Positions 10,146 through 19,085 of a stretch of 64,000 bases of DNA are shown piece after piece. The DNA is taken from the NCBI GenBank assembly GCA_947469285.1, contig CANIOW010000010.1, positions 37,189-101,188 on the forward strand, in the 5' to 3' direction. Numbering within the stretch: position 1 is the stretch's first letter; every line of letters starts with the position of its first letter. The position numbers and the translations under genes are program-made. Below the pieces are notes generated by a model. That model saw only the letters and a program-made list of their open reading frames with translations, did not search any database and was not told where the DNA came from. This DNA is from Gammaproteobacteria bacterium. Lineage in GTDB: Bacteria > Pseudomonadota > Gammaproteobacteria > Steroidobacterales > Steroidobacteraceae.

Positions 10146-11266
10146 TTAGCTTGCTGCGCCGTGGCGGCCTCGAACACTGGGTGGTGCAGGCCTGGTACGG
10201 TGCCTTGGAGCGTAGTCGCTGCCAGCGCTGGTGGGTCACGGTGCTGATGCCGCTTGCTTGGTGTGTCGCTGCTGTCGCTCGCCGACGCCGGCAACGCGCG
10301 GTGCGGCACATGCTGGGCAGGCCGCTAGTCGATGGCCTCTTGCTGCCGCCGGTCGTGGTCGTCGGTAACCTCACGGTGGGTGGTACCGGCAAGACACCGG
10401 TAGTGGCCTGGCTTGCTAGACAACTGCTGGCTCGTGGCCAACGGGTAGGTCTGGTGTCTCGTGGGCATGGGCGAGCGAGCTTGAAGGTGCGGCGCGTCCT
10501 GCCGGGAGATTCCGTGACGACGGTCGGTGACGAGCCAGCATGGTTGGCCGCACAGACCGGTTGTCCGGTAGTAGTCGGTCGAGACCGGCTTGCTGCAGCA
10601 GCGGCTTTAATCGGGGAAGTGAGCGTGGTGCTGTCCGATGATGGTCTGCAGCATTGGCGGCTGCCGCGGCGATTGGAAATTGTCGTGGTGGACGCCACGC
10701 GCTCGCCATTACTGGGAACTGGGCGCTGCGTTCCGGCGGGGCCATTGCGCGAGCTGCCAGATTTCATCGGACCCGGCCAGATCGTTCTGTTTAATCACGG
10801 CGCTGCTATTAGCGGGGAGGGTGCTGTGGTCGGTGTGGCGGCGGCGGCGGCAGCTTTCAGCGTCCCGGATTGGGCGCGGCGTGCCACCGTGCTGCATTGT
10901 GCGGTGCAGCCACGCTTGGCGGTTAATCTGCGCAGTGGTGAACGGCGCCCATTGGCCGCTTTTACCGCGGCGGCCGGTTTTTCGGGGGCGCACGTCGTGG
11001 CGGGCATCGGCCACCCGGAACGTTTTTTTGCGGGCTTGCGGGCGGCCGGCGTTATGCTGGCATCGGTTCGTGCGCTCCCAGACCATCATGCCTTCACGGC
11101 TGAAGATTTTTCTGGATTGGAAGGCACGGTGCTCATGACGGACAAAGACGCCGTCAAATGTGCAGGCTTCGCTGGGCCGGATTGGTGGCGGGTGGAGGCG
11201 GAGTTGCAGTTCGCCGCTGGCGCTGGCGAGCAGTTATTGCAGGCGGTGTTGGCCGTCGTTGGTTGA
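10142..11266 (+). CDS. lpxK: Tetraacyldisaccharide 4'-kinase LpxK
   Basis: Phosphorylates the 4' position of the lipid A disaccharide at the inner membrane. The 374-aa protein has an N-terminal hydrophobic/basic segment, a P-loop in VVGNLTVGGTGKTPVVAWL (around residues 76-94), and downstream LSDDGLQH and MTDKDAVKC segments typical of LpxK. The GTG start overlaps the msbA stop (GTGA at 10142-10145). Length is slightly above the E. coli enzyme (328 aa). Confidence 0.94.
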   Translation: MISLLRRGGLEHWVVQAWYGALERSRCQRWWVTVLMPLAWCVAAVARRRRQRAVRHMLGRPLVDGLLLPPVVVVGNLTVGGTGKTPVVAWLARQLLARGQRVGLVSRGHGRASLKVRRVLPGDSVTTVGDEPAWLAAQTGCPVVVGRDRLAAAAALIGEVSVVLSDDGLQHWRLPRRLEIVVVDATRSPLLGTGRCVPAGPLRELPDFIGPGQIVLFNHGAAISGEGAVVGVAAAAAAFSVPDWARRATVLHCAVQPRLAVNLRSGERRPLAAFTAAAGFSGAHVVAGIGHPERFFAGLRAAGVMLASVRALPDHHAFTAEDFSGLEGTVLMTDKDAVKCAGFAGPDWWRVEAELQFAAGAGEQLLQAVLAVVG

Positions 11267-11283
11267 ATGGAGAGACTGTACTC

Positions 11284-11475
11284 ATGGAGCCAAAATTACT
11301 TGACCTGCTCGCCTGTCCGGCGTGCAAAGGACCGCTGCAGTACGCGCGTGCCGCAGCGGTGCTGGTATGTCGTGCTGATCGATTGGCCTTTCCGATCCGC
11401 GACGGTATTCCGGTGATGCTGGAAGACGAGGCGCGGGTCTTGGCCAGTGATGACGCGCTGCTGAAAACCGGATGA
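11284..11475 (+). CDS. Trm112-family small protein (YcaR-like)
   Basis: 63-aa protein with a CPAC metal-binding pair near the N-terminus, a further Cys in LVCRADRLAFPIRDGIPVMLEDEAR, and the hallmark FPIRDGIPVML segment of the bacterial YcaR/Trm112 family. The exact role of the bacterial members is poorly defined. They sit almost invariably between lpxK and kdsB, as here. ATG 11284 was chosen over the longer open frame because the upstream part lies within lpxK. The stop overlaps kdsB by 4 bp (ATGA). Confidence 0.9.
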   Translation: MEPKLLDLLACPACKGPLQYARAAAVLVCRADRLAFPIRDGIPVMLEDEARVLASDDALLKTG

Positions 11476-12239
11476 GTACGCCGTTTCGCGTGGTGATTCC
11501 AGCCCGCTACGCGTCGACGCGCTTGCCGGGCAAGCCGTTGCGTTTACTGGCGGGTCAGCCGATGGTGCAGCATGTGTATGCGCGCGCCTGTGCTTCTGGG
11601 GCGGCTGAGGTGATCATTGCTACGGATGATGCACGGGTAGCCAGCGCTTGTGCCGCCTTTGGCGCACGCGTCGTGATGACCGACCCCGAACATGTATCTG
11701 GCACGGATCGGTTAGCGGAAGTTGCGGCGCTTGAGGGTTGGCGTCACGATGAACTGGTCATTAACGTGCAGGGTGACGAGCCATTACTGCCGCCAGAGAA
11801 CGTTGCGCAGGCCGCCGCATTGCTGATGACGGACGAGGGTGCGGATATCGCTACCCTAGCGACACCTATTCACGGTCTGCACGAGTTTATTGATCCGAAT
11901 GTGGTGAAGGTAGTCGCTGCGGCCAACGGCCGCGCGCTGTATTTCAGCCGTGCCCCCATTCCGTGGTCGCGTGACAGTGCGCCGGCTGGGCTGCACAGCC
12001 AGACGGCCTTCGAGGGCGCGTTACGCCATGTAGGCCTGTATGCCTATCGCGTGGGGGCGTTGCGGCAGCTGGCTGCCTGGGCGCCCTCGCCACTGGAATT
12101 GACGGAGCGATTGGAACAATTGCGCGCGCTGGAGAATGGCTTGGTGATTGCGGTGGCCGTTGCGGTAGTAGTGCCGGGGCCTGGCGTGGACACGGAAGCT
12201 GATGCGGTGGCGGTGGAACGCATGCTGTTGGCTCAGTAA
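11472..12239 (+). CDS. kdsB: 3-deoxy-manno-octulosonate cytidylyltransferase KdsB
   Basis: Activates KDO with CTP to give CMP-KDO for LPS inner-core synthesis in the cytoplasm. The 255-aa length matches the family. Motifs include IPARYASTRLPGKPL at the N-terminus, VMTDPEHVSGTDRLAEV, NVQGDEPLLPP, and the RAPIPWSRD segment. It is the last gene of the exbB-kdsB run. A 105-bp gap without any obvious terminator separates it from the convergent glycosyltransferase gene. Confidence 0.95.
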   Translation: MSTPFRVVIPARYASTRLPGKPLRLLAGQPMVQHVYARACASGAAEVIIATDDARVASACAAFGARVVMTDPEHVSGTDRLAEVAALEGWRHDELVINVQGDEPLLPPENVAQAAALLMTDEGADIATLATPIHGLHEFIDPNVVKVVAAANGRALYFSRAPIPWSRDSAPAGLHSQTAFEGALRHVGLYAYRVGALRQLAAWAPSPLELTERLEQLRALENGLVIAVAVAVVVPGPGVDTEADAVAVERMLLAQ

Positions 12240-12344
12240 GCCTGACGAGCTGGGGCGGCAGCTGGCCGTGACGAAAGCGTGTCGCTGGAGCGTAACCCAG
12301 CAGTTCTGCAGCGCACCTAGAGAATACGTCTACCGCTACCGGCG

Positions 12345-13148
12345 TCACTTGTCGGAAAACGGCGTTTCTTGGCTGCGATCTGCGGTTTTTTGGAGTATCC
12401 AGAGGCGCAGATACTTTTGCCTTACGTAGTTGGCTTCGATAAACGCGATGCACAAGCCGCGCCAGCCATCGAGCAGGCCGAGGCGCAGCATGTAGGCGCG
12501 GAAGAACCGCCAGAACGGGTTGAAGAAGATTTCCACCAGACTGGCCCGCTTCCCCTTGGCGTGGCGGGCTTCGGCCCACAGCCGCGCATAGCGCTGCAGC
12601 TTGGCCAGTTGGTCGTCCAGATCTTCGTAGGAATCGTGGAGGATGCGGTGGCGCAGGCTGCCCACCTTCCCTTGAGGCACTACCTTTTCGTGCACTTCCT
12701 CGCCACCGAAGCGGCACCGGTGGCGGTCGAACACGCGCAGGAGGCGGTCCGGGTACCAGTCGCCGTGGCGTATCCATTCGCCGAAGTAGCGCGTCATGCG
12801 CGGCATGCGGTAGCCCACCACACCGGCTGTGGCGGGCGCTTCGCGCAGGCGCATGATTTCCTCGCGCAGTCCTTCTGACAGGCGCTCGTCAGCGTCGAGG
12901 CTGACCACCCAGTCGTGGGTGGCGGCGTCCACCGCGAACTGCTTCTGGGAGCGGTACCCAGGCCAGTCGCGCTCAATGACACGTGCGCCCATTGATAGGG
13001 CAATCTCGCGGGTCTGGTCAGTGGAGTGGGAGTCCACGACGATAATTTCATCGCAGAAGTCGAGTGAACGCAGGCAGTCGGCGAGTTGCGCTGCCTCGTT
13101 CAGCGTAATGATGCAGGCGGTGAGCGGACGCACCACCGGAGCGGTCAT
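12345..13148 (-). CDS. Family 2 glycosyltransferase (WaaE/KdtX-like)
   Basis: 267-aa GT-A fold transferase. The N-terminus ITLNEAAQLADCLRSLDFCDEIIVVDSHSTD and the DADERL metal-binding motif match the LPS core beta-glucosyltransferase group (WaaE/KdtX-type), which add a sugar to inner-core heptose or modify the core. The middle PRMTRYFGEWIRHGDWYPDRLLRVFDR segment is typical of this group. The start overlaps the stop of the FkbM gene by 4 bp, so the two are probably cotranscribed downstream of rne. Proximity to kdsB and lpxK supports an LPS role, but the acceptor is inferred only. Confidence 0.85.
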   Translation of the reverse strand: MTAPVVRPLTACIITLNEAAQLADCLRSLDFCDEIIVVDSHSTDQTREIALSMGARVIERDWPGYRSQKQFAVDAATHDWVVSLDADERLSEGLREEIMRLREAPATAGVVGYRMPRMTRYFGEWIRHGDWYPDRLLRVFDRHRCRFGGEEVHEKVVPQGKVGSLRHRILHDSYEDLDDQLAKLQRYARLWAEARHAKGKRASLVEIFFNPFWRFFRAYMLRLGLLDGWRGLCIAFIEANYVRQKYLRLWILQKTADRSQETPFSDK

Positions 13149-13894
13149 TTAACGCTCTTGTGTACAGCGAAGCAGTTCATTTCCACTGCGCGCGGAAATT
13201 GTGTGCCAGGCGCGATGGGGGAAAAGCCGGCAATATCGAACTGATAGCGCTCCAATGCCTCCAGTGTGTCGCGCACCGTGGGCATGCCCGCATACAAGGG
13301 CTTGATGGCCACTTCCGTTTGCAGTCCTAGCAGCTGCGACAAGACGGACTCTCCGCCGCGGAGTACTTCCAGATCAAAACCTTGGGTGTCCAGTTTCAGG
13401 AACGGCCGGCGGACGCCGTGCCGTTGCTGGAGGTCTTGTAACAAAGCAGCGAAGGTGCGTACCTCAACGACCTCCTTGCGGACCACGGTATTGGCAGCGG
13501 CAAAGGGTGCGCTTGCATCGGGTTGCAGAAAGCTGCTGAAGACATCGGTGGCCATGACGTTGAGTGTCGCAGTTCCGGGTGTCGCCCCAAGCGCGCAGGC
13601 ATGCACTTCCCAGAGCGGATCTTCCTGGGCAGCACGGGCGCTTAAACCCGCCGCGAGCGCAGACAGCGGTTCCACGGAGACGATGCGTCCGCGGTAGCCA
13701 ACGAGCTCCCGCAATTGGTCGCGGTACTGGCCACGGTTGGCGCCCACGTCGATGACGCAGTCGATCTCAAGCCGCTCCAGCAGACGCTGGAGCAAGCTGA
13801 TTTCCTGCCAGTATTTGGCGACGCGCTTCGGTAACAAAATGTAACCGAAAGCGCGTGCCAGGCCGGCGAGCGGCTTGCCGAGCAGGCCGCTCAT
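13145..13894 (-). CDS. FkbM-family SAM-dependent methyltransferase
   Basis: 249-aa protein with the FkbM fold: the SAM-binding segment DCVIDVGANRGQYRDQLRELVGYRGRIVSVEPL near residues 43-75 and the downstream FLKLDTQGFDLEVLRGGE, a hallmark of the family. Such enzymes often O-methylate sugars of capsules, O-antigens or glycolipids, which fits the adjacent glycosyltransferase. The start lies only 2 bp after the rne stop, so it is likely read from the same transcript. Confidence 0.86.
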   Translation of the reverse strand: MSGLLGKPLAGLARAFGYILLPKRVAKYWQEISLLQRLLERLEIDCVIDVGANRGQYRDQLRELVGYRGRIVSVEPLSALAAGLSARAAQEDPLWEVHACALGATPGTATLNVMATDVFSSFLQPDASAPFAAANTVVRKEVVEVRTFAALLQDLQQRHGVRRPFLKLDTQGFDLEVLRGGESVLSQLLGLQTEVAIKPLYAGMPTVRDTLEALERYQFDIAGFSPIAPGTQFPRAVEMNCFAVHKSVK

Positions 13895-13896
13895 TC

Positions 13897-16755
13897 TTAG
13901 GTCTTCGGCGGCTCGTCAGCCGCAGGCGCTGGCGGAGTGACCGGAGCGACGGGTGCTGGCGACTCGTCGACCACGGGTACCGGTGCTTCCACGGCGGCTT
14001 CGATCGCAGCGCTGGGCGTTGTGATACGAATCGGCTGGGTGGATTCCATGTCAGGTTCCTGAGCGACCACGGCTGCCGCTGCCATAAAGGGCGATGGCAG
14101 CTCCAATGTGGTATCCGTGGGGTCATCGTCCTCCACTGCAGGGGCTGCCACCGGGGCTGCCACAGGTGCTGCCACAGGTGCTGCCACCGGGGCTGGCGTG
14201 GCCGCGGGTGCTGTTCTGGGCGCCGGGTCACGTCGGCTTTCGCGTGACTGCTCGGCCTGGTAGGCATTCCAGGCGCGATCTTCCTCGTCCTGACGGCGCC
14301 GCATTTCCTGCTCCGTCAGTACGGGGAAGGTACCCGACTCGCCGATCTCCGGCACGTCCGCCCCATATTCGCTACCCGAGTGGGCGGGAGCAGCCGTCGT
14401 CGGCTCTCCACCTTCTGCACCCGGTGCACCATCAGGTCCGCGACCACGACCGCCACGGCCACGACGCCGGCCACGACGCCGACGGCTGGAGCCGTCACCG
14501 CCATCCTGTGCAGCGCCTTCCGGCGCTCCACCGGCAGCATTCAGCGTGTCTTCGTTTGCTTCTGCAGCACGGCCGGCATCCTCACCAGAGGACGACGGCG
14601 CGGGGCGCTGCGCCTGCGGTGGGCGGGGCTCACGTGGTTCACGCGCTTCCCGTGGTTCTCTGGGCGGGCGTGCGTCCTGACGCGGGGGGCGCTGAGCATC
14701 GCGCGGACCTTCACGTCCGGCATCTCGCCCGCCGTCCCTTCCGCCGTCCCGAGTCGGCTGTGGCTCGCGGGCACCGTCAGGGCGTCCGTCGCGCTTGGTA
14801 TCGCGGCCACCACGACCATCACGACCATCACGCTTGGCATCGCGGTCACCACCATTGTTGGGGGCGTCACGTTCATTGCGATCACGGTCATTGCGGCTAC
14901 GGTCATTGCGGCCACGGCCGTAACGATCATTGCGGTCCGGGCGGTCGTTGCGGCCATTGCGGTCGGGGCGGCCGCTGCGGTCATTGCGGTCGGGGCGCTG
15001 ATCACGATCACCCTGTTTTGGGGTGGATTCGCCGAAGAGCCAGGTCCACAGACGACAGAAAATGCCTTTGCGCGGGCCTTCCTGTAGCGGGGCCGGAGCC
15101 ACCACCACCGGTACTGGGCGCGGTGCAGCCACTGGTGCTGGCTCAGTGGGCATCAGCGGCGTTACCGCCGGCTGTTGCTGTTCCAGCAGCGCTTTTTTGG
15201 CGCGTTCTGTGGCTACTTCCAGTTCGATCACCTCGCGGCGACCCATCTGGTGGCTGGCCATCTGGTTTTCCTGCAAACTCATTTCGTCTTCACGGACACG
15301 ACGCAGGATGTAGTTCGGCGTTTCGAGGGTGGGGTTCGGGACGAGCACGATGCCCACGCCTGAACGCTCCTCTACCTGACGCAGGTCGTGACGCTTCTCA
15401 TTGATGAGGAAGGTAGCGACCTCTACTGGTAACTGTGCAATGACCTTCGAGGTACGGTCTTTGCGCGACTCCTCGCCGATCAGGCGCAGCACTGCCAGTG
15501 ACAGGCTTTCGATGCCACGAATGGTACCGAGCCCATTGCAGCGTGGACATTGCATGTGAGTGCTTTCTTCGAGCGCCGGCCGCAGACGCTGACGCGACAT
15601 TTCGAGCAGACCGAAACGCGAGATGCGGCCGATCTGGATGCGGGCACGATCCTGCTTGACGGCGTCGCGGAGGCGGTCTTCCACGGCCTTCTGGTTCTTG
15701 GTCGACTCCATGTCGATGAAGTCGATGACGATGAGGCCGCCGAGATCGCGGAGGCGTAACTGCCGGGCGATCTCATCCGCTGCCTCCAAGTTGGTGTTGG
15801 TGGCGGTGGTCTCGATGTCGGCGCCCTTGGTGGCGCGGGCCGAGTTGATGTCGATAGCAACCAGTGCTTCGGTGTGGTCGATCACCAAGCTGCCGCCGGA
15901 GGGCAGGTTGACCTTGTGGCCGTAGGCGCTTTCGATCTGGTTCTCGATCTGGTAGCGCGTGAACAGCGGCACGTCGTCCTGGTAGAGCTTCAACTTCCGC
16001 AGGTACTCCGGCGGCATGAAACGCTGCATGTACTCGCGGCTGCGCTCGAAGGTCGCCGGATCGTCCAGCAATACTTCGCTCACGTCGTCCGACAGGTAAT
16101 CGCGCAGTGCGCGGGTGACCGCGTCACTTTCCTGATAGATGAGGAAGGCGCCCTGGCGGTCCTTCGCGGCGGCCGCGATGGCATCCCAGTTGGCACGCAT
16201 GTTGTCGAGGTCCCACTGGAGTTCCTCGGTGGTGCGACCGACGCCGGCAGTGCGCACGATGGCGCCCATACCGTCGGGAATTTGCAACGCATCCATCGCC
16301 TCGCGGGTGACCTCGCGGTCCTCGCCTTCAATACGGCGGGAGACGCCACCGGCACGCGGGTTGTTCGGCATCAGCACCAGGAAGCGGCCGGCGAGACTGA
16401 TGAACGTGGTCAGGGCTGCGCCCTTGTTGCCGCGCTCTTCCTTCTCGACCTGGACTAAAATCTCCTGGCCTTCTGTGAGTACGTCACGGATAGCGTATTT
16501 GTTGCCCTGCACGGGCTGACGGAAGCAGTCGCGTGACAGTTCCTTCAGCGGCAGAAAGCCGTGACGTTCCGCACCGTAATCGATGAACGCAGCTTCAAGA
16601 CTGGGCTCGACGCGGGTTACGCGGCCTTTGTAAATATTGGCTTTCTTCTGTTCCCTGGAGGGGATCTCGATGGAAAGGTCGTAAAGTTTCTGGCCGTCAA
16701 CCAGAGCAACGCGCAGTTCTTCCTGCTGCGTCGCATTGATAAGCATTCTCTTCAT
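13897..16755 (-). CDS. rne: Ribonuclease E
   Basis: Essential endoribonuclease for mRNA decay and for rRNA/tRNA processing, and scaffold of the degradosome. The 952-aa protein begins [17 protein letters not shown], has an S1 RNA-binding domain, the catalytic DNase I-like region with IDINSARAT and VIDFIDMES aspartates, and the zinc-link CPRCNGLG. From about residue 580 it is disordered: an Arg/Asp/Gly/Asn-rich RNA-binding stretch, a Pro/Arg stretch, then an acidic Ala/Pro tail with a four-fold VAAP repeat. It diverges from rluC, as in many gammaproteobacteria, and is preceded by a long leader. Confidence 0.96.
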   Translation of the reverse strand: MKRMLINATQQEELRVALVDGQKLYDLSIEIPSREQKKANIYKGRVTRVEPSLEAAFIDYGAERHGFLPLKELSRDCFRQPVQGNKYAIRDVLTEGQEILVQVEKEERGNKGAALTTFISLAGRFLVLMPNNPRAGGVSRRIEGEDREVTREAMDALQIPDGMGAIVRTAGVGRTTEELQWDLDNMRANWDAIAAAAKDRQGAFLIYQESDAVTRALRDYLSDDVSEVLLDDPATFERSREYMQRFMPPEYLRKLKLYQDDVPLFTRYQIENQIESAYGHKVNLPSGGSLVIDHTEALVAIDINSARATKGADIETTATNTNLEAADEIARQLRLRDLGGLIVIDFIDMESTKNQKAVEDRLRDAVKQDRARIQIGRISRFGLLEMSRQRLRPALEESTHMQCPRCNGLGTIRGIESLSLAVLRLIGEESRKDRTSKVIAQLPVEVATFLINEKRHDLRQVEERSGVGIVLVPNPTLETPNYILRRVREDEMSLQENQMASHQMGRREVIELEVATERAKKALLEQQQPAVTPLMPTEPAPVAAPRPVPVVVAPAPLQEGPRKGIFCRLWTWLFGESTPKQGDRDQRPDRNDRSGRPDRNGRNDRPDRNDRYGRGRNDRSRNDRDRNERDAPNNGGDRDAKRDGRDGRGGRDTKRDGRPDGAREPQPTRDGGRDGGRDAGREGPRDAQRPPRQDARPPREPREAREPREPRPPQAQRPAPSSSGEDAGRAAEANEDTLNAAGGAPEGAAQDGGDGSSRRRRGRRRGRGGRGRGPDGAPGAEGGEPTTAAPAHSGSEYGADVPEIGESGTFPVLTEQEMRRRQDEEDRAWNAYQAEQSRESRRDPAPRTAPAATPAPVAAPVAAPVAAPVAAPAVEDDDPTDTTLELPSPFMAAAAVVAQEPDMESTQPIRITTPSAAIEAAVEAPVPVVDESPAPVAPVTPPAPAADEPPKT
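14144..14191 (-). repeat. 12-bp tandem repeat, four copies, within rne
   Basis: Four consecutive 12-nt units of the form GCTGCCAC(C/A)GG(G/T) on the plus strand encode the repeated Val-Ala-Ala-Pro near the RNase E C-terminus. Copies differ at two positions. It is a coding microsatellite, prone to length change, in a disordered tail where copy number would be tolerated. Confidence 0.85.
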
Positions 16756-17350
16756 GGGCCCCTACTTGGGTTCTGGAGGGGGCCGATGGGCAATGGGCGT
16801 AAGAAGACCGTAGCGCGACGGAGCACGTTTGAACCGGGCAGGGCCGGTGGTAGGCAAGGCAGGAGAGAGTCATGTTCATGATCCGCAGCGCGTCGCGCGT
16901 CTTTCGGGCAGCGGGCTGGGTCGTAGTACGACCCAGTCGCCGGGGAGAGACGGGTGACGCCAGCAAGCCTGGTGCGTCCTGTCGAGTATCCGGGTCTCAC
17001 GCCCGTGGCTCCTTAGTATCACCTTGCCGTACCGCGCGGGGGGCCCCTTAAGGGAGCCGCAAGGCGCGCTGGCAGGGTGGGCTGGAGTGCCCACGGGCCG
17101 AGCGAGGGTTGACGGACGGTGACCAAATCTTTTGGTCGGTTGCGCCGCAACCCACTAAGATGCAGCCCCCGGCCCGTGCTGGGCACCTGCTGCCCCTCAG
17201 GGCGGGCGGGTGGCCAAGGCGGCGGTACCAGGGACCGCGCTGAAGCCTGGCCGGCCCGGCGCCGCTTCGCGACGCTGGCCCCGGTAGGCTCTTGGGTTCA
17301 AGAATCTAGCAGCGTTCCTACGAAAAATCAACGTCTTACAGGAAATCCTG
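16756..17350. other. 595-bp intergenic region between divergent rne and rluC
   Basis: The longest stretch without a gene in the window. It should hold the rne leader and promoter (minus strand) and the rluC promoter (plus strand). Visible structure includes a 9-bp hairpin with a three-base loop at 16916-16936, a 7-bp hairpin GACCAAA-TCT-TTTGGTC at 17121-17137, and GC-rich blocks around 17035-17055. No convincing tRNA, RNase P RNA, 6S or other named RNA signature was found. In E. coli the rne leader mediates autoregulation by RNase E. A similar role here is inferred from position and length only. Confidence 0.6.
16916..16936 (-). promoter_or_regulatory. Hairpin in the rne leader
   Basis: Perfect 9-bp inverted repeat CTGGGTCGT / ACGACCCAG around a three-base loop, about 160 nt upstream of the rne start on the rne-coding strand. 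It is a candidate structured element of the 5' leader. There is no U-tract, so it is unlikely to be a terminator. Function is inferred from location. Confidence 0.45.
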
Positions 17351-18457
17351 ATGCCGAATACCACGACTGACACTCCCGCCCCCAAGGCGGCTGCCGTTCC
17401 CCCGGGTGGGCGAGGCGTGGTGCGCGTCGTCGTGGGGGTGGGTGAGGATGGCCAGCGTCTGGATAACTGGCTGATCCGCGAATTGAAGGGTTTGCCGCGC
17501 TCAGCCATCTATCGAGTGCTGCGCAAAGGTGAAGTCCGTGTGAATGCCAAACGCGCCAAACCAGAGCAGCGACTGGCCACGGGCGATGAAGTACGTTTAC
17601 CGCCGATGCGCGCCGAAGTGGCGCCGGAGGCAGGGGCTGCGGGTGTGGGAGCCGCCGGACCGCGCAAGGTGCCGCGCAGCCTCATCGATGCTATTGAAGC
17701 GGCGGTGGTGTTCCAGGACGACCGGTTCCTGGCCATCGACAAACCATCTGGTCTGGCCGTGCACGGCGGCAGTGGGCTCAGCTTCGGGGTCATTGAGGCC
17801 CTGCGGGCGTCCCGGCCACAGGAAGAGCTGGAGTTGGTGCACCGTCTTGATCGGGACACCAGCGGTTTGCTGTTGGTGGCGCGCGACCGCGGCAGTTTGC
17901 GCATTGCCCACGGGCTGATCCGCGAAGGCCAGATGGAAAAGCAGTACCTGACTTTGGTGCTCGGCAACTGGCCGCATGGCACTAAGCTGATCGACGCACC
18001 GCTGGCCACCCAGAATCGTCAGGGTGGGGAACGGTTCGTGCGCGTGGATCCGCGTGGCAAGGAGTCCCGTTCCACCTTCATCCCGGTCGATTTCTTCGGC
18101 AATATGGCGACGCTGCTGCAGGTGCAGCTCGATACCGGCCGCACCCACCAGATCCGGGTTCACGCCGCCTATGCCGGTCACCCGGTGGCGGGCGACGACA
18201 AATACGCCACCCGTGAGGACAATGCCTTGTTGCTGGAGGCGGGGCTCAATCGCATGTTCTTGCATGCGCAGTCGTTGTCTTTCGAATGGCCAGGCGGCAA
18301 GCAGTACGCCTTTTCGGCGCCGCTGCCCGCAGATTTGGCGGAATTGCTCGATTCCCTCGGTAACCTTAAGCGCAAGCGCAAGAAAGCCGCCGACGCAGCT
18401 ACCTCGCGCCGAGTGGGTCAAGCCCGGCGTGCCGCAGGGCCGCGGAAAGCCAAATAA
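17351..18457 (+). CDS. rluC: 23S rRNA pseudouridine synthase RluC
   Basis: Isomerises specific uridines in 23S rRNA to pseudouridine. The 368-aa protein has an S4 RNA-binding domain (about residues 35-90, with GLPRSAIYRVLRKGEVRVN) and a RluA-type catalytic domain with the active Asp in LVHRLDRDTSGLLLVA. Further marks are the GRTHQIRVH motif and KYATRE. The C-terminus is a basic Lys/Arg tail, longer than in E. coli RluC (319 aa). Its 3' end overlaps the convergent maf gene by 59 bp. Placement opposite rne supports RluC over RluD. Confidence 0.93.
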   Translation: MPNTTTDTPAPKAAAVPPGGRGVVRVVVGVGEDGQRLDNWLIRELKGLPRSAIYRVLRKGEVRVNAKRAKPEQRLATGDEVRLPPMRAEVAPEAGAAGVGAAGPRKVPRSLIDAIEAAVVFQDDRFLAIDKPSGLAVHGGSGLSFGVIEALRASRPQEELELVHRLDRDTSGLLLVARDRGSLRIAHGLIREGQMEKQYLTLVLGNWPHGTKLIDAPLATQNRQGGERFVRVDPRGKESRSTFIPVDFFGNMATLLQVQLDTGRTHQIRVHAAYAGHPVAGDDKYATREDNALLLEAGLNRMFLHAQSLSFEWPGGKQYAFSAPLPADLAELLDSLGNLKRKRKKAADAATSRRVGQARRAAGPRKAK

Positions 18458-18995
18458 GAGGGAGCCCGACCAGGGCGGTTGGGTCATCGGTTTCCAGGCG
18501 TTCAAACAGCGCAATGCCGAGGCCCTCGCTGCGGAAGCTGCCGGCGCAGTCCAAGGGCTGGTCACGTTCCACGTAGCGGACAATCTCCGCATCCTGCAGC
18601 ACCCGGAACTTCACCCGGGTGGTATCCACATGGCTTTCCTGCCGGCCGGTACCGAACTGCAGCAGGCGCACGGCGGTGTAGAAGGTCACCATGCGGCCGC
18701 TGCACATGGCCAGTTGCTGGCAGGCTGTGTCGACGTTGCCGGGTTTGCTGAGCACCTCATCGTCTAAGGCGGCGACCTGGTCGCTGCCGATGACCCAGGC
18801 CGTTGGGTGGAGCCGGGCGACCGCCTCGGCCTTGTGCCCCGCAAGACGCGCTGCCAGGCCGTGTGGTGGCTCACCGGGGCGGGGAAACTCATCGACCCCC
18901 GGGGCGGCCACGGTGAACGGCAGGCCTAGACGCTCCAGTAGCGCGCGGCGGTAGGGCGAGGTCGAACCAAGGATGAGCGGGGCGGTGTTGGTCAT
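18399..18995 (-). CDS. Maf-family nucleotide pyrophosphatase (YceF-type)
   Basis: 198-aa house-cleaning enzyme that hydrolyses modified NTPs to monophosphates. The start LILGSTSPYRRALLERLGLPF is the Maf signature and GSDQVAALDDEVLSKPG is the catalytic loop. SDQV at that site is characteristic of the YceF branch, which prefers m7GTP, rather than the dTTP/UTP branch. ATG 18995 was chosen, as the open frame upstream crosses the yceD gene on the other strand. The gene lies between rluC and yceD, as in E. coli, but with a 59-bp 3' overlap with rluC. Confidence 0.9.
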   Translation of the reverse strand: MTNTAPLILGSTSPYRRALLERLGLPFTVAAPGVDEFPRPGEPPHGLAARLAGHKAEAVARLHPTAWVIGSDQVAALDDEVLSKPGNVDTACQQLAMCSGRMVTFYTAVRLLQFGTGRQESHVDTTRVKFRVLQDAEIVRYVERDQPLDCAGSFRSEGLGIALFERLETDDPTALVGLPLIWLSAALRHAGLDPLGAR

Positions 18996-19047
18996 AAAGG
19001 GGCTGCCAAAACAATTCGCAAAACAAGGGCTTGCAGCATAAGGCCTT

Positions 19048-19076
19048 TTGACAGCAGCGCCCGGCATCCCTATCAT
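19048..19076 (+). promoter_or_regulatory. Sigma70-type promoter for yceD-rpmF-plsX-fabH
   Basis: TTGACA (19048-19053), 17-bp spacer, TATCAT (19071-19076): a consensus -35 and a near-consensus -10. The expected transcription start is about 19083, only two or three bases before the yceD ATG at 19086, which implies a nearly leaderless message. The sequence directly upstream of the ATG is C-rich with no Shine-Dalgarno, consistent with this. Confidence 0.65.
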
Positions 19077-19085
19077 ACCGCCCCC

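Noticed and set aside
14144..14191. CRISPR-like short repeats
   Set aside because: The 12-bp units are directly adjacent without spacers and encode a VAAP repeat in RNase E.
14094..15404. Long plus-strand open frames (up to 436 aa) opposite the 3' half of rne
   Set aside because: They mirror the low-complexity Arg/Asp/Gly/Pro-rich RNase E C-terminal region, have His/Arg-rich composition typical of antisense shadows, and no start signal or homology. RNase E coding on the other strand is unambiguous.
16756..17350. RNase P RNA, 6S RNA or tmRNA in the rne-rluC gap
   Set aside because: None of the conserved core sequences of these RNAs could be found on either strand; only isolated hairpins.
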